From Pseudomonas sp. H9 (GTDB lineage: Bacteria; Pseudomonadota; Gammaproteobacteria; Pseudomonadales; Pseudomonadaceae), in assembly GCF_004353925.1 (NCBI RefSeq), contig NZ_SMOK01000002.1:114968-178967 (forward strand): 64,000 bases of DNA. Reading direction: 5' to 3'. Of this stretch, positions 54,700-64,000 are shown in pieces (position 1 is the stretch's first letter; each line of letters starts with the position of its first letter). The position numbers were made by a program, and so were the translations under genes. The notes under the pieces were generated by a model. It worked only from the letters and a program-made list of their open reading frames with translations. It was not told where the DNA came from and ran no database searches.

Positions 54700-55379
54700 G
54701 CAAACCCCGTATAGCACTGGTAACGGGCGCGGCCAGTGGGCTGGGCAAGGCTACGGCAGATCGATTGCGAGAGGATGGGCTGCGGGTTATCACGGTGGAC
54801 ATCCAGGCGTCGGTCGAGCATACGCTCGACGTAACAGACGCACAGGCAGTCGCTCGATTGGCAAGCCTCGTCGGCCCGGTCGATATTCTGATCAATAGTG
54901 CCGGTATCGCAGGCCCCAATACACCGCTGTGGGAGACTGATGACGGCGAGTGGAATCGCACACTGCAGGTCAATCTTACGGGCACCTTCAACCTGTGCAA
55001 GGCCTTCGTGCCGAGCATGCTTGCCAATGGGTGGGGGCGAATCGTCAACTTCTCCAGTATGGCGGGCAAGGAGGGCAACCCTAATCAGTGCGCGTATTCT
55101 GCCAGCAAAGCAGCGGTAATCGGGCTGACCAAGTCCCTGGGGAAGGAGTTGGCAACGAGCGGCGTGTTAGTCAATTCCATTGCACCGACCATTTTTGACA
55201 CACCTATTATCGATGACATGTCCGATGCCAATTTGGCCCGATCCATGAGCAAAATCCCCATGGGACGCAAAGGGCAGCCCCGGGAAGTGGCTGAGCTTGT
55301 GGCGTGGTTGGTATCGGACCGCCTGAGCTATTCGACGGGTGCGGTATATGACATTTCAGGGGGGCGGGCAACTTACTAG
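54696..55379 (+). CDS. Short-chain dehydrogenase 3 of the accessory operon (FabG-like)
   Basis: The 227-aa SDR has T-G-A-A-S-G-L-G, N-S-A-G (in place of N-N-A-G), and S-S-M-A-G with Y-S-A-S-K as catalytic triad. The start is a GTG that overlaps the stop of SDR 2 by four bases, so it is coupled to it. It is shorter than most FabG proteins (about 245 aa) because of a compact central region. It is the last gene of the operon. Confidence 0.82.
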   Translation: MSKPRIALVTGAASGLGKATADRLREDGLRVITVDIQASVEHTLDVTDAQAVARLASLVGPVDILINSAGIAGPNTPLWETDDGEWNRTLQVNLTGTFNLCKAFVPSMLANGWGRIVNFSSMAGKEGNPNQCAYSASKAAVIGLTKSLGKELATSGVLVNSIAPTIFDTPIIDDMSDANLARSMSKIPMGRKGQPREVAELVAWLVSDRLSYSTGAVYDISGGRATY

Positions 55380-55422
55380 CGCTGTATGAACAAACTGCAC
55401 AGCGATCTGTCAGTCACACCGA

Positions 55423-55447
55423 ATCGCGGGGCAAGCCCGCTCCTACC
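55423..55447. repeat. Single REP copy after the accessory operon
   Basis: One REP core without a partner lies 43 bases past the last dehydrogenase stop. Confidence 0.85.
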
Positions 55448-55510
55448 GGGAGTCGGTGGTCACTTCGGGCAAAGCCCTGTAAGACAGTTGTTCCCACTTG
55501 GGAAACAGGC

Positions 55511-55547
55511 ATAAAAAATCCGATACCAGCGAGCTGGTATCGGATTT
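55511..55547 (-). terminator. Strong terminator after icmP
   Basis: A 15-bp perfect stem (AAATCCGATACCAGC and its complement) with a 2-base loop ends in a T run on the minus strand. It sits 41 bases after the icmP stop and would stop transcription before the accessory genes. Confidence 0.92.
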
Positions 55548-55587
55548 ACAGGCAGGGTGTTGGCTTAACTCAGACGCGGAGCGCGGA

Positions 55588-56922
<1,335 letters not shown>

Positions 56923-56982
56923 GGTGAATTCCTGCGTCGAGAGGTTGGACAGGCGTACCGGGGGTACGCAAAACTGCAACAT

Positions 56983-57001
56983 AATGCGAAAGATTTGCAT
57001 T
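56983..57001 (-). promoter_or_regulatory. Candidate Fur box upstream of icmP
   Basis: The 19-bp imperfect palindrome reads AATGCAAATCTTTCGCATT on the minus strand. It starts about 60 bases before the icmP ATG. The A/T-rich core and symmetry fit a Fur site. Confidence 0.5.
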
Positions 57002-57071
57002 TTGTGTAAAGAGGTAGCCACGTAAATATTCAAATGCGTGTTTCTGCCCGATTGCCCACGGCCCGCAAGGG

Positions 57072-59123
57072 TTAGAGGATCGAAACCTGATTGCGCTGTG
57101 CCTGTTTGAGAAAGACTGTCAGCTCCCGGGCGGGGAGGGGTTTGCTGTAGTGATAGCCCTGGCCCTCATGGCAGCCCTGGGCAATGATGTAAGCCTCTTG
57201 TTCTGCGGTCTCTACGCCTTCGGCGATCACCTGCATGCCGAGGCTCTTGCCCAGCTGGATGATGGCGCGAACGATGGTGGCATCGTCGTCGTCATCGAGC
57301 AGGTCCTGGACGAAGCTCTTGTCGATCTTGATCTTGTCCAGCGGCAGTGATTTCAGGTAGCTGAGCGAGGAGTAGCCGGTACCGAAGTCGTCAATGGCAA
57401 TCATCGCGCCAGAGCGCCGCAGGCTCAGCAGGTGCTGTGCGGCAGTGCTGATGTCTTCCATCAGACCGGTTTCGGTCACTTCCAGCTCCAGGCTGCGCGG
57501 TGGCAGGCGGTAGATCTGCAGCAGGTTGTTGACCACGCGCGGCAGTTCATTGTGGTGCAGTTGCACGGTCGACAGGTTGACCGCCATGCGCAGCTCGCTG
57601 AAGCCCTGGTCGTGCCATTCACGTAATTGGCGGCAGGCCTGGTCGAGTACCCATTCGCCGATGGCAATGATGCTGCCGTTCTGTTCGGCCAGAGGGATGA
57701 ACTGGTCTGGCGGAACCATGCCCAACTCCGGATGGCGCCAGCGTAGCAGAGCCTCGACGCCAACCACACGGTGGTCGCGGTAGCTGATTTGCGGTTGATA
57801 GACCAAGTGCAGTTGATTGCGTGGCAGGGCGTCGCGCAGATCTTTTTCCAGTTCGCGGCGCCGACGCATTTCGCTGTCAACGCTGGCGATATAGAACTGG
57901 TAGCGATTGCGCGAGCGCGTCTTGGCCAGGGTCATGGTCTGTTCGGCTTTTTGCAGCAGCTTTTCGGTGCTGTCGCCGTCTTCCGGGAACAGGGTGATGC
58001 CAATGGTGGCTCGCAGGCGGATTTCATGATGGTCCAGGGCGAAGGGCGCCTCCAAATCATCAAGAATGCTTTGCGCCAGTTCTGCTGCTTCGTAAGGCTG
58101 CTCAATGTCGGCTTGAACCAGAGCAAACTGGTCGCCGCCCAGACGTGCCAGGGCGCCGAGCCGACCGCTGTGCGCGCGCAAGCGGTCCGCCAGGGCCAGC
58201 AACAGTTGGTCGCCGGCCTGGTAGCTGAACTGTTCATTAATGCTTTTGAAGTCATCAAGACCAACGCACAGCACCGCGACCTGGCGCTGCAGGCGACCTG
58301 CATCAATCAGAATTTTGTCCAGTTGTTGTTGCAGTTGCTGGCGATTGGGCAGGCCAGTCAGGAAATCGTACTGCGCCATGCGCTGCAGGCTGTTCTCTGC
58401 TTCATGGCGTAAGTGGGTATTACGTTCGATCGAGGCCAATAACTGGTTGGCAGTATTGACCCATAACCCCAATTCGTTGCGTTCGTGGCCTTTGATCAGT
58501 GGCAACTGATGCTGGCTGGGGCGGTCGGGGTTAATCTGGGTGAGGTGCTCGATAATCTTTGACAGCGGCTTGGTCAGCATCCAGTGATACACCAGGTACA
58601 GCACCAGGCCCATGGCCAGCGCACGGAGTACACCGGAGACAAAAATGATGACCGAGTTAACTAGAAAGCCTGCGCCGTAAGACGCCGTGTCCAGGGTAAT
58701 ACTCAGGTCGCCGTAGTACTCGCTGTAGGGGCCGCGGCCAACCAGTTGGGTGGTAAAGGTACGTTCCTGGTCAAGAATCAGGTCGGTCAGCCAGCGTGTC
58801 GACGATTCCTGCAAGGGCCGGGACTTTTCGGCGAGCATGGTTTCGTTGGGATGGCCGATGGAGGCCATACGTACCGATTCGTCCTGGAACAACCCTTCCA
58901 TGACCTGCATGCCCATTTCCTTGTCCAGGCTGTAGACCGCCTGGGTGGAAGGGTCGCGGAACATGTCGAGGATTCGCTGGGCGTCACTGGCCACAGCCTG
59001 ACGGGTCTTGTAGGCGTCAAAGACAATCTGCGCACAACTGAGCACGACACCAACCACCAGTGCCGAGAGCAGTACGACCCTGAGCAACTTAACCGATAAG
59101 CTGTTCTTGAGTTCCAGCTTCAA
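57072..59123 (-). CDS. bifA: Membrane GGDEF-EAL phosphodiesterase BifA
   Basis: The 683-aa protein has two membrane segments (about residues 12-32 and 152-178) around a periplasmic loop, a degenerate GGDEF (G-G-D-Q-F at 329-333), and an EAL domain with E-A-L-L at 457-460 and D-D-F-G-T-G-Y-S at 578-585. The altered GGDEF site and intact EAL site match BifA, which breaks down c-di-GMP and promotes swarming over biofilm. The start is a TTG preceded by AAGGAA; the next ATG upstream would add 11 or 12 residues with no family match. Confidence 0.9.
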   Translation of the reverse strand: MKLELKNSLSVKLLRVVLLSALVVGVVLSCAQIVFDAYKTRQAVASDAQRILDMFRDPSTQAVYSLDKEMGMQVMEGLFQDESVRMASIGHPNETMLAEKSRPLQESSTRWLTDLILDQERTFTTQLVGRGPYSEYYGDLSITLDTASYGAGFLVNSVIIFVSGVLRALAMGLVLYLVYHWMLTKPLSKIIEHLTQINPDRPSQHQLPLIKGHERNELGLWVNTANQLLASIERNTHLRHEAENSLQRMAQYDFLTGLPNRQQLQQQLDKILIDAGRLQRQVAVLCVGLDDFKSINEQFSYQAGDQLLLALADRLRAHSGRLGALARLGGDQFALVQADIEQPYEAAELAQSILDDLEAPFALDHHEIRLRATIGITLFPEDGDSTEKLLQKAEQTMTLAKTRSRNRYQFYIASVDSEMRRRRELEKDLRDALPRNQLHLVYQPQISYRDHRVVGVEALLRWRHPELGMVPPDQFIPLAEQNGSIIAIGEWVLDQACRQLREWHDQGFSELRMAVNLSTVQLHHNELPRVVNNLLQIYRLPPRSLELEVTETGLMEDISTAAQHLLSLRRSGAMIAIDDFGTGYSSLSYLKSLPLDKIKIDKSFVQDLLDDDDDATIVRAIIQLGKSLGMQVIAEGVETAEQEAYIIAQGCHEGQGYHYSKPLPARELTVFLKQAQRNQVSIL

Positions 59124-59489
59124 TGGGGTTTCCTTAATCCATGCGCATGGCATCATTTTGCCACTATTCGTGGCAATCCACTATCGGCCGATGACAGAAC
59201 TTACCTCACCTTCAGGTGATGGTATTCCTGCTGTCTCTGTATCGGTTGCCCGGCCTCGCGACTTTAGAGCGGCATGCAAACTTCTCAAGATTTGATGTTA
59301 GCGCGGTATCAGTTTGGGGCAAGAGCTGGACGCTGTCGTGCAGATGAAAAAGGTTGTTCATGGATTACTGAGGGTGTGGTTTTTTGCGATTTGGGTTTGC
59401 TTGCCAGATCGCTTCGCGGGGCAAGCCCGCTCCCACCGGGATAAGCCTTTTACGAGTGCGTTAGTTCAGACGTCGGTCGGTGAAGCCAC
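59124..59489. other. Gap between bifA and sodB, no gene found
   Basis: The bifA-sodB gap (59124-59532) is about 409 bases. It holds the bifA leader, the REP copy and the sodB terminator. The sequence at 59190-59290 is open in one frame but lacks a ribosome site, so I do not call a gene there. Confidence 0.5.
59411..59437. repeat. Single REP copy between bifA and sodB
   Basis: One REP core (GCTTCGCGGGGCAAGCCCGC...) in the bifA-sodB gap, without an inverted partner. Confidence 0.85.
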
Positions 59490-59519
59490 AAAAAAACCCG
59501 GACGCGCCGGGTTTTTTTA
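59490..59519 (-). terminator. Terminator of sodB
   Basis: The stem ACCCGG / CCGGGT with flanking A and T runs forms a symmetric, probably bidirectional terminator 14 bases after the sodB stop. Confidence 0.88.
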
Positions 59520-59532
59520 TTACCACTGCTTA

Positions 59533-60129
59533 TTAAGCGGTGAAGGTCTTGCCTTCGAACTGCTCAGCAACGAACTTCCAGTTAACCAGGTTCCAGAACG
59601 CCTCAACGTACTTAGGACGCAGGTTACGGTAGTCGATGTAGTAAGCGTGCTCCCAGACGTCGCAGGTCAGCAGCGGGGTGTCGCCGCTGGTCAGCGGGCA
59701 ACCGGCACCGATGGTGCTGGCCAGAGCCAGGGAACCGTCAGCCTTTTTCACCAGCCAGCCCCAGCCGGAGCCGAAGGTGCCAACGGAAGTCTTGGTGAAC
59801 TCTTCCTTGAACTTGTCGAACGAGCCGAAAGCAGCGTTGATGGCTTCAGCCAGAGCGCCAGTTGGCTGGCCACCGGCGTTTGGTGCCAGGCAGTTCCAGT
59901 AGAAAGTGTGGTTCCAGACCTGAGCGGCGTTGTTGAAGATACCGCCCGAAGAGGACTTGACGATCTCTTCCAGAGTTTTGCCTTCAAACTCGGTGCCTGG
60001 CACCAGGTTGTTCAGGTTCACGACGTAGGTGTTGTGGTGCTTGTCGTGGTGGTACTCCAAGGTTTCCTTGGAAATGTGCGGCTGCAGGGCGTCGTGTGCG
60101 TAAGGCAGCGGCGGCAATTCAAAAGCCAT
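59533..60129 (-). CDS. sodB: Iron superoxide dismutase SodB
   Basis: Converts superoxide to oxygen and peroxide in the cytoplasm. The 198-aa protein has the four metal ligands His27, His75, Asp158 and His162 (D-V-W-E-H). Its Fe-type pattern ([11 protein letters not shown]) and length match SodB. The start at the ATG giving MAFELPP was chosen; a much longer open frame upstream runs through unrelated sequence. Confidence 0.97.
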   Translation of the reverse strand: MAFELPPLPYAHDALQPHISKETLEYHHDKHHNTYVVNLNNLVPGTEFEGKTLEEIVKSSSGGIFNNAAQVWNHTFYWNCLAPNAGGQPTGALAEAINAAFGSFDKFKEEFTKTSVGTFGSGWGWLVKKADGSLALASTIGAGCPLTSGDTPLLTCDVWEHAYYIDYRNLRPKYVEAFWNLVNWKFVAEQFEGKTFTA

Positions 60130-60317
60130 GGTGATTCTCCTAATCAGGTCTGTTGCGGTGAGCGCAAGGCCGATCACGGGCGGCCGGTGTGCGTCGGGGA
60201 GTTTGTACTCTTTGCGACGCAAGGGCTGGATCATAGCACCCGGCCCTGTGCTTAACCACGCAACAAGTGTACGGGAAAGAGGTTCCAGAGCCTTCGCCAG
60301 CGCCAGACGAGTGGCAA

Positions 60318-60917
60318 TCAGCTGAAGATCAGCTGCGCGGCGACTGCAAACATCATTACCGCCACCATCAGGTCCAGCAGGCGCCAGGTGCCGGGGCGCG
60401 CCAGCCAAGGCGCCAGCCAGGCGGCACCGAGGGCAAGGGTGAAGAACCACAACAGTGAGGCGCTGGCGGCACCGGCCACATAGGCGCCAGGAACGGTTTG
60501 CTGTGCACCGAGCGAGCCGATCAGCAACACCGTGTCCAGATACACGTGGGGGTTGAGCAGGGTCACTGCCAGCGCGCTGAGCAGTACTGCACGGCGTGAG
60601 CGCAGGCCTTGGCCTTCGTTCTGTTGCAGGCTCTGCTGCGAGCAGGCGCGCAGCAAGGCTTTGCTGCCGTACCAGATCAGAAACACCGCACCGCCCCAGC
60701 GTGCTACCGCCAGCAAGGTCGGGTTCTGTGCCAGCACGGTTGCCAGGCCAAACACCCCGGCGGCAACCAGAATGGCATCGCAGATCACGCAAAGTGCGGC
60801 CACCGGCAGGTGATGCTCACGGCGCAGGCTTTGCGCCAAGACAAATGCGTTCTGGGTGCCGATCGCCATGATCAGGCCGAAGGCGACCAGCAGGCCGTTC
60901 AGGTAGCTTTGCCACAT
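60318..60917 (-). CDS. argO: LysE-family amino-acid exporter (ArgO-like)
   Basis: The 199-aa membrane protein has about six hydrophobic segments and the LysE/ArgO start ([17 protein letters not shown]). Members export arginine or lysine. The gene lies next to a divergent argP-like regulator, the pairing known in E. coli, where ArgP activates argO. The ATG giving MWQSYL was chosen; a 13-codon extension is possible. Confidence 0.85.
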   Translation of the reverse strand: MWQSYLNGLLVAFGLIMAIGTQNAFVLAQSLRREHHLPVAALCVICDAILVAAGVFGLATVLAQNPTLLAVARWGGAVFLIWYGSKALLRACSQQSLQQNEGQGLRSRRAVLLSALAVTLLNPHVYLDTVLLIGSLGAQQTVPGAYVAGAASASLLWFFTLALGAAWLAPWLARPGTWRLLDLMVAVMMFAVAAQLIFS

Positions 60918-61040
60918 AGGGGATGCTCCACAGGCACCAACTGGGAGCTGGTGCATTTAACCAAAGAAGATGCTGGCTATTCTGGGGCGCACAGCTGTAT
61001 AAGAAAAACAAATAAAGCTGATCTGGCATTAGGAAAAATA

Positions 61041-61931
61041 ATGTTCGATTACAAACTGCTGTCGGCCCTTGCCGCGGTCATCGAGCAAGCCGGATTCGAG
61101 CGTGCAGCGCAGGTGCTGGGGCTATCGCAGTCGGCGATTTCTCAGCGCATCAAATTGCTGGAGGCGCGCGTCGGGCAGCCTGTTCTGATTCGCGCCAACC
61201 CACCCAGCCCGACGGATGTTGGCCGCCGATTACTCAACCATGTACAACAGGTGCGGCTACTGGAGCGCGACTTGCAAAGCCAGGTTCCGGCGCTGGACGA
61301 GGAGGGCATGCCAGAGCGTTTGCGCATTGCGCTGAACGCCGACAGCCTGGCGACTTGGTGGGCTGGTGCGGTCGGTGCGTTTTGCGCCGAGCAGCAGGTG
61401 CTGCTGGATATGGTGGTAGAAGACCAGGAAGTCGGCCTTAAACGCATGCGCGCCGGCGAAGTGGCCGCTTGTTTGTGTGGTAGTGAACGGCCGGTGGCCG
61501 GTGCCCGCAGTATGCTGTTGGGGGCCATGCGTTACCGCGCCCTGGCCAGCCCGGCATTCATGGCTCGATACTTTCCCCAGGGCTTCGACGCCAAGCGTTT
61601 GCCGCGTACGCCGGCACTGGTGTTTGGCCCGGATGATTTTCTTCAGCACCGCTACCTGGCGTCGCTGGGTATCGAAGACGGTTTCATGCATCACCTGTGT
61701 CCTTCTTCCGAAGGCTTTCTGCGTATGACGGAGGCAGGGCTGGGATGGGGGCTCGTGCCGGAGCTGCAGGTGCGTGAGCAACTGGCCAGCGGCTGTCTTG
61801 TAGAAATTTCGGTGGATAAGCCCATCGATGTGCCCTTGTACTGGCATCATTGGCGCAATGGCGGACAACTGCTCGGGCAATTGACCGAGCACCTGCGGCA
61901 GACCGCCCGGCAATGGCTGGTGCCGTTGTAA
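61041..61931 (+). CDS. argP: LysR-family regulator ArgP (IciA)
   Basis: The 296-aa protein has a winged-helix start (F-D-Y-K-L-L-S-A-L-A, helix at 18-40 with L-S-Q-S-A-I-S-Q-R-I) and the LysR effector domain. The divergent ArgO exporter 123 bases away supports ArgP, which senses arginine and lysine. The ATG at 61041 follows AGGAAAAATA. A much longer in-frame reading runs through the argO gene and was rejected. Confidence 0.88.
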   Translation: MFDYKLLSALAAVIEQAGFERAAQVLGLSQSAISQRIKLLEARVGQPVLIRANPPSPTDVGRRLLNHVQQVRLLERDLQSQVPALDEEGMPERLRIALNADSLATWWAGAVGAFCAEQQVLLDMVVEDQEVGLKRMRAGEVAACLCGSERPVAGARSMLLGAMRYRALASPAFMARYFPQGFDAKRLPRTPALVFGPDDFLQHRYLASLGIEDGFMHHLCPSSEGFLRMTEAGLGWGLVPELQVREQLASGCLVEISVDKPIDVPLYWHHWRNGGQLLGQLTEHLRQTARQWLVPL

Positions 61932-61980
61932 GGTCGGGCAGCGTCAGCAGCATCTGAAATTTGGTAAGGCGGAGTGGTAC

Positions 61981-62976
61981 ATGCGAATTCTGGTTACCGG
62001 CGCAAGCGGCTTCATTGGCGGGCGCTTTGCGCGTTTTGCCCTGGAGCAGGGCCTTGAAGTCCGGGTCAATGGCCGACGCGCCGAAGGCGTCGAGCACCTG
62101 GTGCGGCGCGGGGCGCAGTTCATCCCCGGCGACCTGGGCGACCCGGAGTTGGCCCGCCGTCTGTGCCAGGGGGTCGATGCCGTGGTGCATTGCGCGGGGG
62201 CCGTGGGTAACTGGGGGCGTTATCAGGATTTCTACCAAGGCAACGTGGTGGTCACCGAGAACGTGGTCGAAGCGTGTCTGAAAGAGCATGTACGGCGCCT
62301 GGTGCACCTGTCGTCGCCCTCTATCTACTTTAATGGCCGCTCGCAACTGAACATCCATGAAGACCAGGTACCGCGACGCTTTTACGACCACTATGGCGCC
62401 ACCAAGCACCTGGCAGAGCAAAAAGTCTTCGGTGCTCAGGAGTTTGGCCTTGAAGTGCTGGCCTTGCGCCCCCGCTTTGTCACTGGTGCCGGCGACGTCA
62501 GTATTTTTCCGCGTTTGTTGCAGATGCAGCGCAAGCGCCGCTTGGCCATCATTGGTAACGGCCTGAACAAGGTCGACTTTACCAGTGTGCAGAACCTTAA
62601 CGAAGCGCTGCTGAGTGCTCTGTTTGCCGATGATCAGGCATTGGGTCAGGCCTACAACATCAGCAACGGTCATCCGCTGCCAGTGTGGGATGTGGTCAAT
62701 TATGTGATGCGCCAGATGCAGTTGCCGCAAGTGACGCGTTACCGCTCCTTTGGCCTGGCCTACAGCCTCGCTGCGCTCAACGAAGGCGCCTGCATGCTTT
62801 GGCCGGGGCGGCCACAGCCGACGTTGTCGCGGTTGGGTATGCAAGTGATGAGCAAGGATTTCACCCTGGATATCAACCGTGCCCGCCAGCAACTGGACTA
62901 CCGGCCCACGGTCAGCCTGTGGGCCGCGCTTGATGAGTTTTGCGCCTGGTGGAAGGCGCAAGACCCGCAACAATGA
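61981..62976 (+). CDS. NAD-dependent epimerase/dehydratase
   Basis: The 331-aa extended SDR has the TGASGFIG loop at residues 6-13 and the Y-x-x-x-K active site in Y-G-A-T-K (about 138-142). The C-terminal part is like 3-beta-hydroxysteroid dehydrogenase/isomerase relatives. Substrate unknown. It lies after argP by 49 bases in the same direction. Confidence 0.85.
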   Translation: MRILVTGASGFIGGRFARFALEQGLEVRVNGRRAEGVEHLVRRGAQFIPGDLGDPELARRLCQGVDAVVHCAGAVGNWGRYQDFYQGNVVVTENVVEACLKEHVRRLVHLSSPSIYFNGRSQLNIHEDQVPRRFYDHYGATKHLAEQKVFGAQEFGLEVLALRPRFVTGAGDVSIFPRLLQMQRKRRLAIIGNGLNKVDFTSVQNLNEALLSALFADDQALGQAYNISNGHPLPVWDVVNYVMRQMQLPQVTRYRSFGLAYSLAALNEGACMLWPGRPQPTLSRLGMQVMSKDFTLDINRARQQLDYRPTVSLWAALDEFCAWWKAQDPQQ

Positions 62977-63064
62977 ACCCAGAAGCGAGATTGTGATCGA
63001 CTAGTGCGCCAGGTAAGCGGTTTATACTGGTGCCCATTTGCTATTACTGCGGTTGAAGGATCTC

Positions 63065-63898
63065 ATGCGTAACGAAGCTCAAGACAATTTCGACAATGTC
63101 CCCACCTTGCGTGTCAGTACGCGCGATGACGATGACTTTGACGAGGTACCACACATTCGTGCCGGTAGTGCGCGCAAGGCGCCTCGATCGCCGGCTACGG
63201 GGCCATTGTGGGCGCTGCTGGGGGCTTCCTTCATCGCCTTGGCAGGCCTTGGCTGGTGGAGCTTTCAGCAAGTCACGCTGATGGAGCAGCAACTGGTGGC
63301 CACTCAGGAAAGCTTTGCCCGCATCAGCGAGGAAGCTGCCGGGCGCCTGCAGGCCATCAGTGGCAAAGTCGATGCCAGTGAGTCCAGTGCATCCACCGGT
63401 AGTGAGGCGTTGAAACTGCAGATCAAACAGCTGCAATCCAGCCTGGTGGAGCAGAAACAGCTGCAGCAGGGTGTGGCAGGGCAAGCCGGGGACTTGGGTA
63501 AGCGCCTGGAGCAAGTATTGGCGCAGGCCAGCGAGCAACAAGCGGCTACTGCCAAGTTGCAGGCGGAACTGCAAGCACAGCTCAAAGCAGTAAACGACGA
63601 GCTGGCGGTGTTGAAAGCCGCTCAGGTAGACGGTGGCAAGCTCGATACACAGATCAAAAGCCTGGGTAGCGACATTGCTGCGTTGAAGAAACAGGGCAAT
63701 CCGAACGCCGCCATCGAGCGTCTGGAGCAAGACCTGCTTGTATTGCGCAGCGAGCAGGACAATCGCCCGGCAGCACCGGCCGCATCCGGCGCTTCGGTGG
63801 CTGAGTTTGATGCGTTTCGCCGTCAGATGAGCCGCAGCATCAACACCCTGCAAAGCCAGGTGCAGAACCTGCAACAGCAGATCAACGCCCGGCCTTGA
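63065..63898 (+). CDS. Membrane-anchored coiled-coil protein of unknown function
   Basis: The 277-aa protein has a charged N-terminal tail (residues 1-45, D-D-D-D-F-D near 25-30), one membrane segment (about 46-66), and then a long Gln/Ala/Leu-rich coiled coil (about 70-275). The layout suggests an inner-membrane anchor with a periplasmic rod. Similar proteins are sometimes annotated as chromosome-segregation ATPases, but no ATPase site is present. The ATG giving MRNEAQ was chosen. Confidence 0.78.
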   Translation: MRNEAQDNFDNVPTLRVSTRDDDDFDEVPHIRAGSARKAPRSPATGPLWALLGASFIALAGLGWWSFQQVTLMEQQLVATQESFARISEEAAGRLQAISGKVDASESSASTGSEALKLQIKQLQSSLVEQKQLQQGVAGQAGDLGKRLEQVLAQASEQQAATAKLQAELQAQLKAVNDELAVLKAAQVDGGKLDTQIKSLGSDIAALKKQGNPNAAIERLEQDLLVLRSEQDNRPAAPAASGASVAEFDAFRRQMSRSINTLQSQVQNLQQQINARP

Positions 63899-63907
63899 TC
63901 AACCCCC

Positions 63908-63999
63908 TGTAGGAGCGGGCTTGCTGTAGGAGCGGGCTTGCCCCGCGATGCGATGTTGATTGATAAATCGCCATCGCGGGGCAAGCCCGCTCCTACAGC
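63908..63999. repeat. REP cluster with a tandem partial copy at the window end
   Basis: A 17-base REP arm (TGTAGGAGCGGGCTTGC) is directly followed by a full REP with the same start, then an inverted REP after about 25 bases. It may continue past the window. Confidence 0.88.
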
Positions 64000-64000
64000 A

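Noticed and set aside
48645..55379. Possible prophage or integrative element in the accessory region
   Set aside because: No integrase, transposase, tRNA or flanking direct repeat was seen; only gene content and base composition suggest transfer.
59107..59295. A 62-codon open frame upstream of bifA
   Set aside because: No ribosome site, no recognisable domain, and it overlaps the bifA leader; likely chance in GC-rich DNA.
60130..60792. Long open frame that would extend SodB by more than 200 residues at the N terminus
   Set aside because: SodB starts at MAFELPP; the extension runs through the argO gene on the same strand in another frame and has no domain match.

Overview
The window is a GC-rich (about 60-62 %) Pseudomonas chromosome segment, almost certainly from the P. 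putida/P. fluorescens side of the genus. This rests on gene order (division/cell-wall cluster, lpxC, secA, argJ, yajQ, mscS, ampG, groESL, colRS, imelysin genes, bifA, sodB, argO/argP), on protein sequences, and on about ten copies of the Pseudomonas REP palindrome lying between genes. The species was not determined.

Region 1 (1-15.6 kb) is the dcw cluster: ftsI (5' end outside the window), murE, murF, mraY, murD, ftsW, murG, murC, ddlB, ftsQ, ftsA, ftsZ and then lpxC, all on the plus strand. Most stops and starts overlap, so the cytoplasmic peptidoglycan steps, the lipid I/II steps and the septum proteins are translationally coupled. A strong terminator and the first REP pair close the cluster.

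Region 2 (15.7-36.5 kb) is ordinary core genome: a dciA-like gene, secA, argJ, a GST, a Nudix/ThiE-like fusion, a PduO-type cobalamin adenosyltransferase, an orphan hybrid-free histidine kinase, a panE-like reductase, yajQ, mscS, an mdfA-like exporter, ampG, an alkyltransferase-like protein, a DUF481 outer-membrane protein, a HugZ-like protein, fxsA, groES-groEL, and a PAP2 phosphatase whose C terminus is encoded by a REP element.

Region 3 (36.5-44.7 kb) is an envelope-stress block: colR-colS, then a methyltransferase / LPS-kinase-like / small exported protein operon preceded by a ColR-like box, and a MexVW-like RND efflux pair on the opposite strand. A second ColR-like box faces the PAP2 gene.

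Region 4 (44.9-57.0 kb) is an iron-linked lipoprotein set (DUF1513, imelysin, di-heme oxidoreductase, IcmP-like imelysin), all on the minus strand. In P. aeruginosa, as I recall it, these four genes are adjacent. Here about 7 kb of accessory DNA separates icmP from the other three. That DNA holds two low-GC orphan genes of unknown role (one with a methyltransferase-like core) and a LysR-controlled cassette of an alpha/beta hydrolase, an MHS-type transporter and three different short-chain dehydrogenases. The cassette looks like an undescribed uptake-and-oxidation pathway and is the most novel part of the window.

Region 5 (57.0-64 kb) returns to core genes: bifA (c-di-GMP phosphodiesterase, TTG start), sodB, divergent argO/argP, an NAD-dependent epimerase and a membrane-anchored coiled-coil protein, ending in an expanded REP cluster. 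No tRNA, rRNA, CRISPR array, insertion sequence or prophage was seen.
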